A DNA stretch of 64,000 nucleotides from Streptomyces antimycoticus. GTDB lineage: Bacteria > Actinomycetota > Actinomycetes > Streptomycetales > Streptomycetaceae. The notes beneath the pieces were generated by a model. It ran no database searches. It was given only the letters and a program-made list of their open reading frames with translations, and was not told the origin of the DNA. Both the position numbers and the translations under genes were made by a program. Below are positions 47,221 through 54,786 of the stretch, in pieces; within the stretch, counting starts at the first letter, position 1, and each line of letters starts with the position of its first letter. The stretch lies in the NCBI RefSeq assembly GCF_005405925.1, contig NZ_BJHV01000001.1, positions 5,642,001 through 5,706,000 on the forward strand, read 5' to 3'.

Positions 47221-48516
47221 ATGCCCGCCCTGCTCCGCCAGCTCTCCGGCCTCGGCGGCTGCACCAACCCGATCCGCCTCGACGGCCACCGCACCGAACA
47301 CCACCTCAACCAAGACACCGGTGAAATCGGCCGCGTCCTCCGACACCTGGACTCCACCGAGCTGCCCGCCGGGCACCTGCTGGTCCGCTGCAACAACCGC
47401 CGCACCACCCGGTGCCCGGCCTGCGCCGAGACCTACCGGCGCGACACCTTCCACCTGATCACCGCCGGACTACGCGGCGGCAAAGGCACCCCGGAAGACG
47501 TCGCCACGCACCCGCGCGTCTTCGCCACCTTCACCGCGCCCAGCTTCGGCCCCGTCCACAACCGGCTTACCGGCCCCGCCGGTGTCCGCCGCCGGTGCCG
47601 CTGCGGCGTCCGCCACGACCAGGAGGACGACGCGCTTGGTACGCCGCTCGTCCCGGACACCTACGACTATGAAGCGGCGGTGCTCTGGAACGCTCACGCA
47701 GGGCCCCTGTGGCGGCGCTTCTCGATCTACCTGCGGCGGGAAGTCGCCAAGCGTGCCGGACTCACGCAGCGGGCCTTCCGTGACTACACCCGGCTGTCCT
47801 TTGCCAAGGTCGCCGAGTACCAAAAGCGCGGCGCCGTCCACTTCCACGCTGTCATCCGGCTTGACGGCCCGGAAGGCGACGACACCCCGCCACCAGCCTG
47901 GGCCACCACCGAGCTGCTGACCGACGCGATCCGTGCTGCCGCAGCCAAAGCGGAGGTGAAAGGGCCGGTGATCGACGGCCGGGCCCACCGCTTCGCCTTC
48001 GGAGGCCAGCTCGACGTACGGCCCATTCGCGGGCCCGAGTTGGACGGCGGAACGGTACTGACCGATCGGGCGGTCGCCGCGTACATCGCCAAGTACGCCA
48101 CCAAGGGCGCCGAAACCGCGACCGGAGCCCTCGACCGGCCGATACGCCTCATCGCCGAACTCGCCCAACTCGACGTCCCCGAACACACCCGCCGCCTCGT
48201 CCGCACCGCCTGGGCCCTTGGTGCCCGCAAAGACCTCGAACACCTCCGGCTCCGCGCCTGGGCTCACATGCTCGGCTTCCGGGGCCACTTCTCCACCAAG
48301 TCGCGTCGCTACTCGACCACTCTCGGCGCGCTCCGCGACGCCCGCGCCGCCTGGCGACGTGCCCAAGCGGCGGCCACCGACTCCGGCCCGGACGAGACCA
48401 CGCTCGTCCTCGCCCACTGGGCCTACGCCGGTACCGGCCTCACCCCCGCCGAGGAATGGCTGGCCGCCACCATCACCCCCGCTCCCGGAACGGAAGGAGA
48501 GCCAACCCATGGCTGA
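47221..48516 (+). CDS. replication initiator, RepSA-like
   Basis: 431 residues from the first ATG. Rolling-circle-type initiator of AICEs: a cysteine cluster near the N-terminus (RTTRCPACAETYRRD), FATFTAPSFGPVH, the metal-binding-like HFHAVIRLDG and the conserved YIAKYATKGAE with the candidate nucleophilic tyrosine, then RLRAWAHMLGFRGHFSTKSRRYST. The reading frame and homology-like sequence continue upstream to about 47158, where a strong GAGGAGA ribosome site faces ATC codons but no ATG/GTG/TTG. True translation may therefore begin there at a non-standard codon. Its stop overlaps xis by 8 nt. Confidence 0.9.
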   Translation: MPALLRQLSGLGGCTNPIRLDGHRTEHHLNQDTGEIGRVLRHLDSTELPAGHLLVRCNNRRTTRCPACAETYRRDTFHLITAGLRGGKGTPEDVATHPRVFATFTAPSFGPVHNRLTGPAGVRRRCRCGVRHDQEDDALGTPLVPDTYDYEAAVLWNAHAGPLWRRFSIYLRREVAKRAGLTQRAFRDYTRLSFAKVAEYQKRGAVHFHAVIRLDGPEGDDTPPPAWATTELLTDAIRAAAAKAEVKGPVIDGRAHRFAFGGQLDVRPIRGPELDGGTVLTDRAVAAYIAKYATKGAETATGALDRPIRLIAELAQLDVPEHTRRLVRTAWALGARKDLEHLRLRAWAHMLGFRGHFSTKSRRYSTTLGALRDARAAWRRAQAAATDSGPDETTLVLAHWAYAGTGLTPAEEWLAATITPAPGTEGEPTHG

Positions 48517-48688
48517 CGAACTGCTCACCGTGCCGGAGGTGATGGCTCGGCTCAAGATCGGCCGTTCCACGGTCTACGACCTGATCCGCTCCCGGCGCCT
48601 GCCCTCCATCACCATCGGCCGCGCTCGCCGCGTCCCGGCCGCCGCACTCCGCGACTTCATCGACCACCAGATTGCCGAGGCCGCCTGA
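48509..48688 (+). CDS. xis: excisionase (Xis), MerR-like helix-turn-helix
   Basis: 59 residues: LLTVPEVMARLKIGRSTVYDLI and RLPSITIGRARRVP form a winged helix of the excisionase type that bends DNA at the attachment arms. Start ATG 48509 with GGAAGGAGA upstream, overlapping rep. Its TGA shares a base with the int ATG (TGATG), so xis and int are coupled. Confidence 0.88.
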   Translation: MADELLTVPEVMARLKIGRSTVYDLIRSRRLPSITIGRARRVPAAALRDFIDHQIAEAA

Positions 48689-49902
48689 TGCCATCGCAGC
48701 GCAAGCGCAACCCCAACGGGGCCGGAACGATCACCAAGCGCAAGGACGGCCGTTACCACGGTCGGGCGTACGTGATCACGGCGTCCGGCATACGGAAGCG
48801 CAAGTCCGTGTACGGCGAGACGTGGGATGAGGTGCACCGCAAGCTGATCGATCTCCAGTCCCAAGATCAGAAAGGAGTGCCGCTGCCCGACACCGATTCG
48901 ACCCTCGGTGACTACCTGGCCTATTGGCTGGCCGAAGAAGTCGCCCCCAACCGGCGGCCCAAGACCTACCAGGGCTACGAAAGCGTCGTGCGCGTCCACC
49001 TGGTCCCCGGCCTGGGTGGCAGGAAGCTCCGCGACCTGCGCGCCCAAGAGGTCCGGGTCTGGCTCAACCGGGTCCGCGAAGAGTGCCAGTGCTGCAAGCA
49101 CGGATGGGACAAGGAACGCCAGAAGCCGCAGTGCTGCGCCGCTCGCCGCTGCTGTGAGCGCAAGCTGTCGGCCCGCATGGTCCAGTCGATGCATGCCGTA
49201 CTGCGGAATGCCCTGGAGCACGCCGTCCGGGAGGAGCTGATCATGCGGAACGTCGCCAAGCTCGTGAAGACCCCGGCACCCTCCTACCGGACCGGCAAGG
49301 GACTCTCACCCGCTCAGGCCAAGCTGGTGCTCAAGGAACTCCGAGATCACCGCCTGCACGCCCTCTACGTCCTGGCGCTGCTCCTCGGCATGCGGCGCGG
49401 TGAGCTGCTGGGCCTGCGCTGGTCTGCGGTGGACCTGGAGCGGGGCACCCTCACCGTGCTGACCAACCTCCAGCGCGTCGGGGGAGAGCTGCGGCTCGTC
49501 CTGCCCAAGACGCGGTCTTCCGAGCGGACCATCCCGCTCCCACCCCTCGCGGTCTCCGCGCTCCGGGCCCACCAGGAGCGTCAGGCGCAGGAGCGGGCGG
49601 CGGCCGGCATGGCCTGGCAGGAGAACGGGCTGGTCTTCCCGTCCCGGATCGGGACCCCGTACGAGCCGGACAACCTCCGCCGGAGCTGGGACCCGGTGCG
49701 GAAGCGGCTCGGCCTGGACCTTCGCTTCCATGATCTCCGCCACACCTGCATCACGCTGCTGCTGGATCTTGGCGTGCCGGTGCACGTCGTCCAGCAGATC
49801 GCCGGACACAGCGATCACGGGGTGACCATGCAGGTCTACGCCCACGCCTCGCTCGATGAGCAGCGGAAGGCGCTCGGCCGCCTGGAGGACCGGTTGGCGT
49901 AG
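48688..49902 (+). CDS. int: tyrosine site-specific integrase
   Basis: 404 residues. N-terminal arm-binding domain (GAGTITKRKDGRYHGRAYV), SAM-like core-binding domain, and a catalytic domain with Arg in LGMRRGELLGLRW, HxxR in FHDLRHTCITLLLD, His in AGHSDHGVT and the nucleophile Tyr in MQVYAHAS. A cysteine-rich insertion (about 132-155: CQCCKHGW ... CCAARRCCER, eight Cys) sits in the core-binding domain and could bind zinc. Located next to attR, as expected for an element that uses tRNA-Phe. Confidence 0.95.
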   Translation: MPSQRKRNPNGAGTITKRKDGRYHGRAYVITASGIRKRKSVYGETWDEVHRKLIDLQSQDQKGVPLPDTDSTLGDYLAYWLAEEVAPNRRPKTYQGYESVVRVHLVPGLGGRKLRDLRAQEVRVWLNRVREECQCCKHGWDKERQKPQCCAARRCCERKLSARMVQSMHAVLRNALEHAVREELIMRNVAKLVKTPAPSYRTGKGLSPAQAKLVLKELRDHRLHALYVLALLLGMRRGELLGLRWSAVDLERGTLTVLTNLQRVGGELRLVLPKTRSSERTIPLPPLAVSALRAHQERQAQERAAAGMAWQENGLVFPSRIGTPYEPDNLRRSWDPVRKRLGLDLRFHDLRHTCITLLLDLGVPVHVVQQIAGHSDHGVTMQVYAHASLDEQRKALGRLEDRLA

Positions 49903-49954
49903 ATCCGGTGATCCGGTGATCCGGCGCCGTTGGTGTCAGCCGTAGGCGTCACAG
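49903..49954. repeat. short repeats at right end (possible arm sites)
   Basis: GATCCGGT is repeated nearly three times (49902-49924), and GGTGTCAGCCGTAGGCGTCA (49931-49950) carries two GTCA-type words like those at the left end. Likely integrase/excisionase arm region. Confidence 0.4.
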
Positions 49955-50059
49955 GCAACGAAGAAGCCCCCTCCGGGTGACCCGGGAGGGGGCTTTGCCC
50001 AGTTCAGGGCTGCGGTGGCTGGGGCCGGGGTCGAACCGGCGACCTTCCGCTTTTCAGGC
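49955..50059. repeat. attR: direct repeat of element boundary
   Basis: Right copy of the 105-bp repeat (101/105 identical to 39878-39982). It lies within the intact tRNA-Phe 3' half and includes a stronger terminator stem (CCCCCTCCGGG-TGA-CCCGGGAGGGGG) that belongs to the element. Confidence 0.92.
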
Positions 50060-50089
50060 GGACGCTCGTACCAACTGAGCTACCCAGCC
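50016..50089 (-). tRNA. tRNA-Phe(GAA), integration site
   Basis: 74-nt cloverleaf: acceptor GGCTGGG/CCCAGCC with A73, D-arm GCTCAGTTGGTACGAGC, anticodon loop CTGAAAA on TCCGC/GCGGA, T-loop TTCGACC. Its 3' half comes from the mobile element, so the gene is functional after integration. Confidence 0.95.
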
Positions 50090-50093
50090 GCAG

Positions 50094-50168
50094 CGGTCCT
50101 GACGGGATTTGAACCCGCGGCCTCCACCTTGACAGGGTGGCGAGCACTCCAAACTGCTCCACAGGACC
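50094..50168 (-). tRNA. tRNA-Asp(GTC), second copy
   Basis: 75 nt, identical to the copy at 30823-30897. It lies 4 nt upstream of tRNA-Phe in a Glu-Asp-Phe transcription unit. Confidence 0.95.
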
Positions 50169-50315
50169 TTGCGTGTACGAGCACGAGTCTCGCACATGTG
50201 GGGTGCGGTCCCAACGGGATTTCCCGCTGTGGATTCGCACTCCTTGCGATGTCGAACCGGGGCCTTGATTTTTCTCCGCCGCGTCGTTGTCGCTGGATCA
50301 GCGTATCAGACCTCT

Positions 50316-50355
50316 GACCGTGTCCTGACCGCTCGCCGAGGGGTCAGGACACGGT
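50316..50355. terminator. terminator of DUF1684 gene
   Basis: Perfect 15-bp stem (GACCGTGTCCTGACC / GGTCAGGACACGGTC) with a 10-nt loop, 16 nt after the stop of the minus-strand gene. Confidence 0.75.
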
Positions 50356-50370
50356 CGGCGTCGGCCCGGG

Positions 50371-51192
50371 TCAGGGCCGACCGCCGCGCTCCAGGGGGAT
50401 GCGCTCGCCCGCCTCGATCGCGACCGGCAGCCGGTTCTCGGTGGGTGGCAGGGGGCAGGTCGCGAGGTCGGTGTAGGCGCAGGGGAGGTTGGTGGCGCGG
50501 TTGAAGTCGAGGGTGACGCGGCCGGCGTCGTCGGGGGCGTCGATCTGGAGGGAGCGGTTCGCGGCGTAGGTGGTCACGCCGGAGGTCGCGTCGGTGAGGA
50601 GCACCATCAGGCTGCCGGGCCGCTTGCCGTTGAAGGCGGTGAGCCGGAGCGTCTCGCCGTCCAGCTCGAACTCGACCTGGCCGGGCGCGTCGTAGACGTG
50701 CTCCAGCCCCTCCACCGCGGCGCCCACGGTGATCGCGCGGGGCTCGTCGAAGGGGAGGTAACGGCCGCCGCGGACCCAGCGGGGGTCGGGGGCGTAGGCG
50801 GGGGTGCCGGTGAAGGCGGTGCGGAGGGGGTTGCCGGGGTGGCGGGGGCGGACGATGTCGTGGCCGCCGCGCTTGGCGATCTCGATCACCGCGTCGCCGT
50901 ACCCCGCGTACAGGCTGTCGCGCTCGGCGATCGCCCCGAAGACGTACCGCCCGTGCACCGCCGTGCCGTCGAGCGACAGCTCCTCGCCGTCGGCCAGCTC
51001 GACGACCACGCCCTCCGGGCCGCTGGACCAGGCCCCGGGGGCGTCCTCGAAGCGGGCCGGCTCCGGGCTCAGCCAGTGCAGGCCGGTGATCGCGAGAAAG
51101 CCGTGGGGGTCGGCGAGTGCCTGCTCATGGGCGCGGTGCCACCGCTCCCACTCCTCGGCGAAGCTGGTCCGGTCGACGTCCTGGACGGTCAT
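50371..51192 (-). CDS. DUF1684 domain-containing protein
   Basis: 273 residues. The opening FAEEWERWHRAHEQALADPHGFL, the ITGLHWLSPEP strand, the central YAPDPRWVRGGRYLPFD and the C-terminal LDFNRATNLPCAYTDLATCPLPP with NRLPVAIEAGE are characteristic of DUF1684, a beta-rich family conserved in actinobacteria and other bacteria. No enzymatic function is established; the paired cysteines near the C-terminus are conserved in the family. Start ATG at 51190-51192. Confidence 0.9.
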   Translation of the reverse strand: MTVQDVDRTSFAEEWERWHRAHEQALADPHGFLAITGLHWLSPEPARFEDAPGAWSSGPEGVVVELADGEELSLDGTAVHGRYVFGAIAERDSLYAGYGDAVIEIAKRGGHDIVRPRHPGNPLRTAFTGTPAYAPDPRWVRGGRYLPFDEPRAITVGAAVEGLEHVYDAPGQVEFELDGETLRLTAFNGKRPGSLMVLLTDATSGVTTYAANRSLQIDAPDDAGRVTLDFNRATNLPCAYTDLATCPLPPTENRLPVAIEAGERIPLERGGRP

Positions 51193-51315
51193 CTGCGCTC
51201 CCTCGCATGCGTGGGTTCTGCGGCGGGTCCGTTGCGTACAACCCTGTGGGGGAGGAAGTCATTCCGGGGGTTCTGGGAGTTCCGCGGATTGTGGGGTTCC
51301 GGAGCGCGTGCACGC

Positions 51316-51358
51316 ATAAAAAAAGTCACCGGCAGGTACGTTCTGACCTGCGGTGACT
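51316..51358 (-). terminator. rho-independent terminator after tRNA-Glu
   Basis: Stem AGTCACCGGCAGGT/ACCTGCGGTGACT (one bulge) followed on the minus strand by a T run (AAAAAAAA on + at 51318-51324). Confidence 0.75.
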
Positions 51359-51367
51359 AAAAGAAGG

Positions 51368-51443
51368 TGGTGCCCCCAACGGGATTCGAACCCGTGCTAC
51401 CGCCTTGAAAGGGCGGCGTCCTGGGCCACTAGACGATGAGGGC
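51368..51443 (-). tRNA. tRNA-Glu(TTC)
   Basis: 76 nt with encoded CCA: acceptor GCCCTCA/TGGGGGC (one G-T pair), anticodon loop CTTTCAA on CCGCC/GGCGG, T-loop TTCGAAT. Confidence 0.93.
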
Positions 51444-51524
51444 CGATGGCCCACCTGGGCGCCTTGCGGCGCTTTCGGGGACGCGAGAAGCATATGGGAT
51501 GCCGGTGAGGTTCGCCAAAACGGT

Positions 51525-53129
51525 TTACGGAGTGGTGGGCGTCGGCGTCGCCCCCGGGCGGTTCTCGGCGGGCAGATGACGGCTGACCTCGGCCTTCGCC
51601 AGACCCAGACCGCCCAGATCGATCTCGTCCCACGCCTGGAGCCGTCGCGTGTCCCGGTCCAGATAGAGGACCGAAGCCTGCACCGTGTCCGGTGTGCCGT
51701 CGTCCACCGCGCGTAGCCCGCTGCCGCCCGTCGACCCCTCCGTCATCAGCCGGGTGCCGCCGGGGAGCACCTCCGTACGGCGGTGATGGACATGGCCGGT
51801 GAGGGCGAGCGGCACCGTGCCGTCGGTCTCCCGGGCGGCGATCGGATTGTGGGCGAGGGCGATGTCGACCGGCGCGCCGGTGGCCTTGCGGTCCCGGATC
51901 GCCTCGGCCAGCCGCCGCCCGGCGCTGTGCTCGGCCGCGTCACCGGCGGCCGCGCTGGAACGGTCGGGGGTGAACTGCGGATCGCCGATGCCCGCGATCC
52001 GCAGCCCGGCGACGTTGATCACCTGGCCGTTGTCCACCACATGCGCCCCCTTGCGCTGGGCGAGGTAGCGCTGGGTCGACGGCGAGTCGTGGTTGCCGCG
52101 CACCCAGACATAGGGGGCGCCGAGGTCGGAGACGGGGTCCAGGAAGCCGTTCTCGGCGGCGGTGCCGTGGTCCATCGTGTCGCCGGTGTCGATGATCACG
52201 CTGACCTTGTACTGCCGCACCAGTGATTGCACGATGTGCCACGCGGCCGGATTGAGATGGACGTCCGAGATGTGCAGCACCCGCATGGTGGTCGGATCGG
52301 GCTGATACGCGGGGAGCGTCGAGGTCGCCTCGTAGAGCTGGGTGACATTGGTCACCAGCCGGGCCAACTCCCGCTGATATACGTCGAAATCGCTCACGAT
52401 GCTGCGCGCGTTGCCGACCACCGAGGGGGCGCTGGAGAGCAGCCCGGAGTAGCGCGGCTCCAGGACGGAATTCGGGTTCCAGGTCGCGTATACGGCGCCC
52501 CCAGAGGCGGTCAGCAGCGTGAGCGCGAGCCCCCCGGCGGCCAGCGCCCGGCGCGGGCGGCGGTAGACCGCCAGGCCCAGCGCGGTGGCGCCGAAGACGA
52601 CGGCGACGCAGGAGCGGACCGCGAGGCCGAGGGTGCCGCGGGTGACATCGCTGGCGACCTCGTCCTGCAGCCCGGAGAGCCGCTCGGGGTGGTCGACGAG
52701 GGCCTGGGACCGTATGGGGTCGAGCCGGTCCACATCCACGTCCAGGCGGAGCGGGGCGTGGTGGCTGTTCAGCTCGAGCGCGCCGAGCGGGGCCACGTTG
52801 ATCTTGGTGCCGCCGGTGAGGGACGGCCGCAGCGCCATCCGGGTGTCCATGGGGCCCACGGAGATATGGACGCTGCCGACCACCAGCAGTCCGATCCAGG
52901 CGCCGAGGACGGTCACGGCGGCCAGCCCGGCGGCGCGGAGGAGGGGGCGGGGGCGCGCGGTGGGGTCGAGTGCCGAGGGGTCGAACGCTGCGGCATCGGG
53001 GGAGGCGGCGGGAGAGGGGGAGCGGGAGGAGGTCTGCGAGGGGCGGCGGAAGCGGCGAATGGGGGAGACGGCCGCGGTACGTGCGCGCTGGGCGGTGGCA
53101 CGGAGCAGCCGGAGCGGTTCGCGGGCCAT
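51525..53129 (-). CDS. membrane-anchored metallophosphoesterase
   Basis: 534 residues. N-terminal basic, Ser/Pro-rich cytoplasmic stretch, membrane helices near 62-85 (LAAVTVLGAWIGLLVVGSVHI) and two further ones near 170-225. The calcineurin-like domain occupies about 290-490 with the metal ligands in LHISDVHLNP, IDTGDTMDHG, VRGNHDSPS, IALAHNPIA and LTGHVHHRR. It should act outside the membrane on phosphodiesters; the substrate is unknown. The ATG at 53127-53129 opens the conserved portion; the longer frame upstream is antisense to the next gene. Confidence 0.88.
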   Translation of the reverse strand: MAREPLRLLRATAQRARTAAVSPIRRFRRPSQTSSRSPSPAASPDAAAFDPSALDPTARPRPLLRAAGLAAVTVLGAWIGLLVVGSVHISVGPMDTRMALRPSLTGGTKINVAPLGALELNSHHAPLRLDVDVDRLDPIRSQALVDHPERLSGLQDEVASDVTRGTLGLAVRSCVAVVFGATALGLAVYRRPRRALAAGGLALTLLTASGGAVYATWNPNSVLEPRYSGLLSSAPSVVGNARSIVSDFDVYQRELARLVTNVTQLYEATSTLPAYQPDPTTMRVLHISDVHLNPAAWHIVQSLVRQYKVSVIIDTGDTMDHGTAAENGFLDPVSDLGAPYVWVRGNHDSPSTQRYLAQRKGAHVVDNGQVINVAGLRIAGIGDPQFTPDRSSAAAGDAAEHSAGRRLAEAIRDRKATGAPVDIALAHNPIAARETDGTVPLALTGHVHHRRTEVLPGGTRLMTEGSTGGSGLRAVDDGTPDTVQASVLYLDRDTRRLQAWDEIDLGGLGLAKAEVSRHLPAENRPGATPTPTTP

Positions 53130-53306
53130 TGCTCGCGTATGCCCGGCCGTACGGGGGCGTATGCCTGGACGGCGCGGGAGCGGGTCTGGTGATGGCGCAC
53201 TGGGTCCCGGGCGGTGGCGGCGTGCCAGGCGCCTGTCCTGCCTCCGGCGCGGATGCCTTGGCGCGGACCGCTCCTTTTCCGGGCCCGGCTGCCTGACAAT
53301 GGCCTC

Positions 53307-53657
53307 GTGCTGGAGATGACGCGCGAGGAGTTCGAGGAACTGGTCGCCGAGGCGCTGGACCGGATTCCGCCGGAGCTGACACGGCTCATGGACAACGTCG
53401 CCGTGTTCGTGGAGGACGAGCCGCCGGCGGAGGATCCCGAGCTGCTCGGGCTCTACGAGGGGACGCCGCTCACCGACCGGGGTGAGTGGTACGCGGGCGT
53501 CCTGCCGGACCGGATCACGGTCTACCGGGGTCCGACGCTGCGGATGAGCGAGACGCGGGAGGACGTCGTCCAGGAGACCGAGGTGACCGTGGTCCATGAG
53601 ATCGCGCACCACTTCGGGATCGACGACGCCCGGCTGCACGCGCTCGGCTACGGCTGA
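53307..53657 (+). CDS. small zinc metallopeptidase family protein (zincin-like)
   Basis: 116 residues. The zinc motif HEIAHHFG (HExxH) near residue 98 follows ETEVTVV; the N-terminal helix MTREEFEELVAEALDRIPPEL and VAVFVEDEPP are conserved in this possible peptidase family (DUF1025-like). Proteolysis has not been shown for most members. GTG at 53307 is preferred, with an ATG three codons later as alternative. Divergent from the metallophosphoesterase. Confidence 0.85.
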   Translation: MLEMTREEFEELVAEALDRIPPELTRLMDNVAVFVEDEPPAEDPELLGLYEGTPLTDRGEWYAGVLPDRITVYRGPTLRMSETREDVVQETEVTVVHEIAHHFGIDDARLHALGYG

Positions 53658-53661
53658 TCCT

Positions 53662-53746
53662 TGACCTCTGCCGATCCCTGACCTCGGCCGATACCTGACC
53701 TCGGCCGATACCTGACCTCTGCCGATCCCTGACCTCGGCAGATCGC
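53662..53746. repeat. 17-bp tandem repeat, five copies
   Basis: Unit TGACCTCGGCCGATACC, with variants TGACCTCTGCCGATCCC and TGACCTCGGCAGATCGC. It begins 5 bp after the metallopeptidase stop and decays into related sequence up to about 53762. Non-coding. Confidence 0.85.
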
Positions 53747-53923
53747 GGCTTCTGCCGACCCGGGCCCGCTGCCGATACCGGCCTCCGGCCGCCCTCCGTC
53801 TACGACCGACGCCGGACGCGCGGTCTACGCGATGGGCCGGGTCCGCGCCGTATGCGTGTCCTGGACGGGTCGGGGCCAGTTGGGCAGGGCGTCACATCCC
53901 TGCCGTCTGGAGGTGTCCCGCGC

Positions 53924-54510
53924 ATGCCTGGATTCCCCGTGCCCGGATCCCCCGCTCCTCGCACCGCCCGTTCCCCCCGGACGTCCCGGCCCTCCCGGCC
54001 CTCCCGGCGCGGGCCCCGTCCCGCGGCGCGCGGGGCGGCGCTCGCGGCACTCGTGGCCGTCACGATGGCGCTGGGCGGCTGCATGAGCATCGCCGACGAC
54101 CCTGAGCGGCCGGACAAACACCGTGGCTCCCACCAGAAGGGCGAGGCGGCGGACACGGGCGGCGCCGTGGTGCGGTCGGACGGCAGGGGGCATGCGTACG
54201 AGGACTCCGGCCGGGACAAGAAGGACGGGAGGGGGAAGAAGGGCGAGAAGCGGAAGGACGGCGAGGACCGGTCGGCCTCGGCCTCCGCGACCGACCCCGA
54301 GACCGAGCCCTCGGCCCCGCCCGGTAAGCACGGGGCCCCGCACCATGGACTGGACCCCTCCGCCCCGCCGCAGCCGGGCGGCGCCACCCCGTCCGACGCG
54401 CCCCCGCGCCCCGGCCGACGAGCCCGCCGCCGAGCGCGCCGGACCCGAAGCCGACCGACGCCGAGCCCCCGACCGCGCCCGCCTCCCCGTCGGCTCAGCC
54501 GGCAGGCTGA
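53924..54510 (+). CDS. lipoprotein with disordered charged/proline-rich body (frameshifted in this sequence)
   Basis: About 195 residues after repair. Basic N-terminus, hydrophobic helix and lipobox MALGGC (Cys about residue 50) mark a lipoprotein. The body is disordered: Lys/Asp/Gly-rich (RDKKDGRGKKGEKRKDGED), then Ser/Pro-rich. Past the C5 run at 54401-54405 the current frame becomes Arg-rich nonsense. Adding one C gives a Pro/Thr/Ala tail (PTSPPPSAPDPKPTDAEPP) ending in a TGA at 54508, in keeping with the rest. ATG at 53924 with GGAGGT upstream. No functional domain. Confidence 0.7.
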
Positions 54511-54786
54511 TCCGCACCGGACGCCGCGGGCCGACCCCGCGACGACCCAGACCCGGAAGACCCCCACGCCTGGCACCGCTGTCCACCACCCACGGAGCTA
54601 ATTTGCTCTTGAGGGGTGAAGGTGCGTATGGTGGTAGATCGTTTGATCCCATTTGCCCGGCGCCTCGTAAAAGTGCGCCGTGAGGCGCGTTCCTTGCCAT
54701 CCCGTGGCTGACCGCATAGAGGCGGTCGTTTGCGACAACACGGAGTTTGGGCGCGTGCCGAGACTCCGGAAGGTTTCGCATTTCGC
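54511..54786 (+). promoter_or_regulatory. leader region of DEAD-box helicase gene
   Basis: 276 bp between the lipoprotein and the helicase. AT-enriched near 54600-54670 and able to fold into several short hairpins (for example TGCGCCGTGAGGCGC around 54676-54690). In several bacteria DEAD-box helicase genes have long regulatory leaders tied to cold or autoregulation, so a leader is plausible but not demonstrated. Confidence 0.4.

Larger units (their letters stand above)
39983..50059 (+). mobile_element. pSAM2-type actinomycete integrative and conjugative element in tRNA-Phe
   Basis: About 10.1 kb bounded by tRNA-Phe direct repeats. Content in order: arm-type repeats, lipoprotein, nested inverted repeat, small orphan protein, ATP-binding protein, Nudix (Pif-like), GntR (KorSA-like), SCO3933-family protein, FtsK-like translocase (TraSA-like), five small spread-type genes, replication initiator (RepSA-like), excisionase, tyrosine integrase next to attR. 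This is the standard AICE plan: double-stranded DNA transfer by one FtsK-type protein and autonomous replication. tRNA-Phe is also the target of the known elements pSE211 and pMEA100. All core modules look intact, so excision and transfer are plausible. Confidence 0.93.

Noticed and set aside
53662..53746. CRISPR array
   Set aside because: Units are 17 bp and directly adjacent without spacers; no cas genes in the window.
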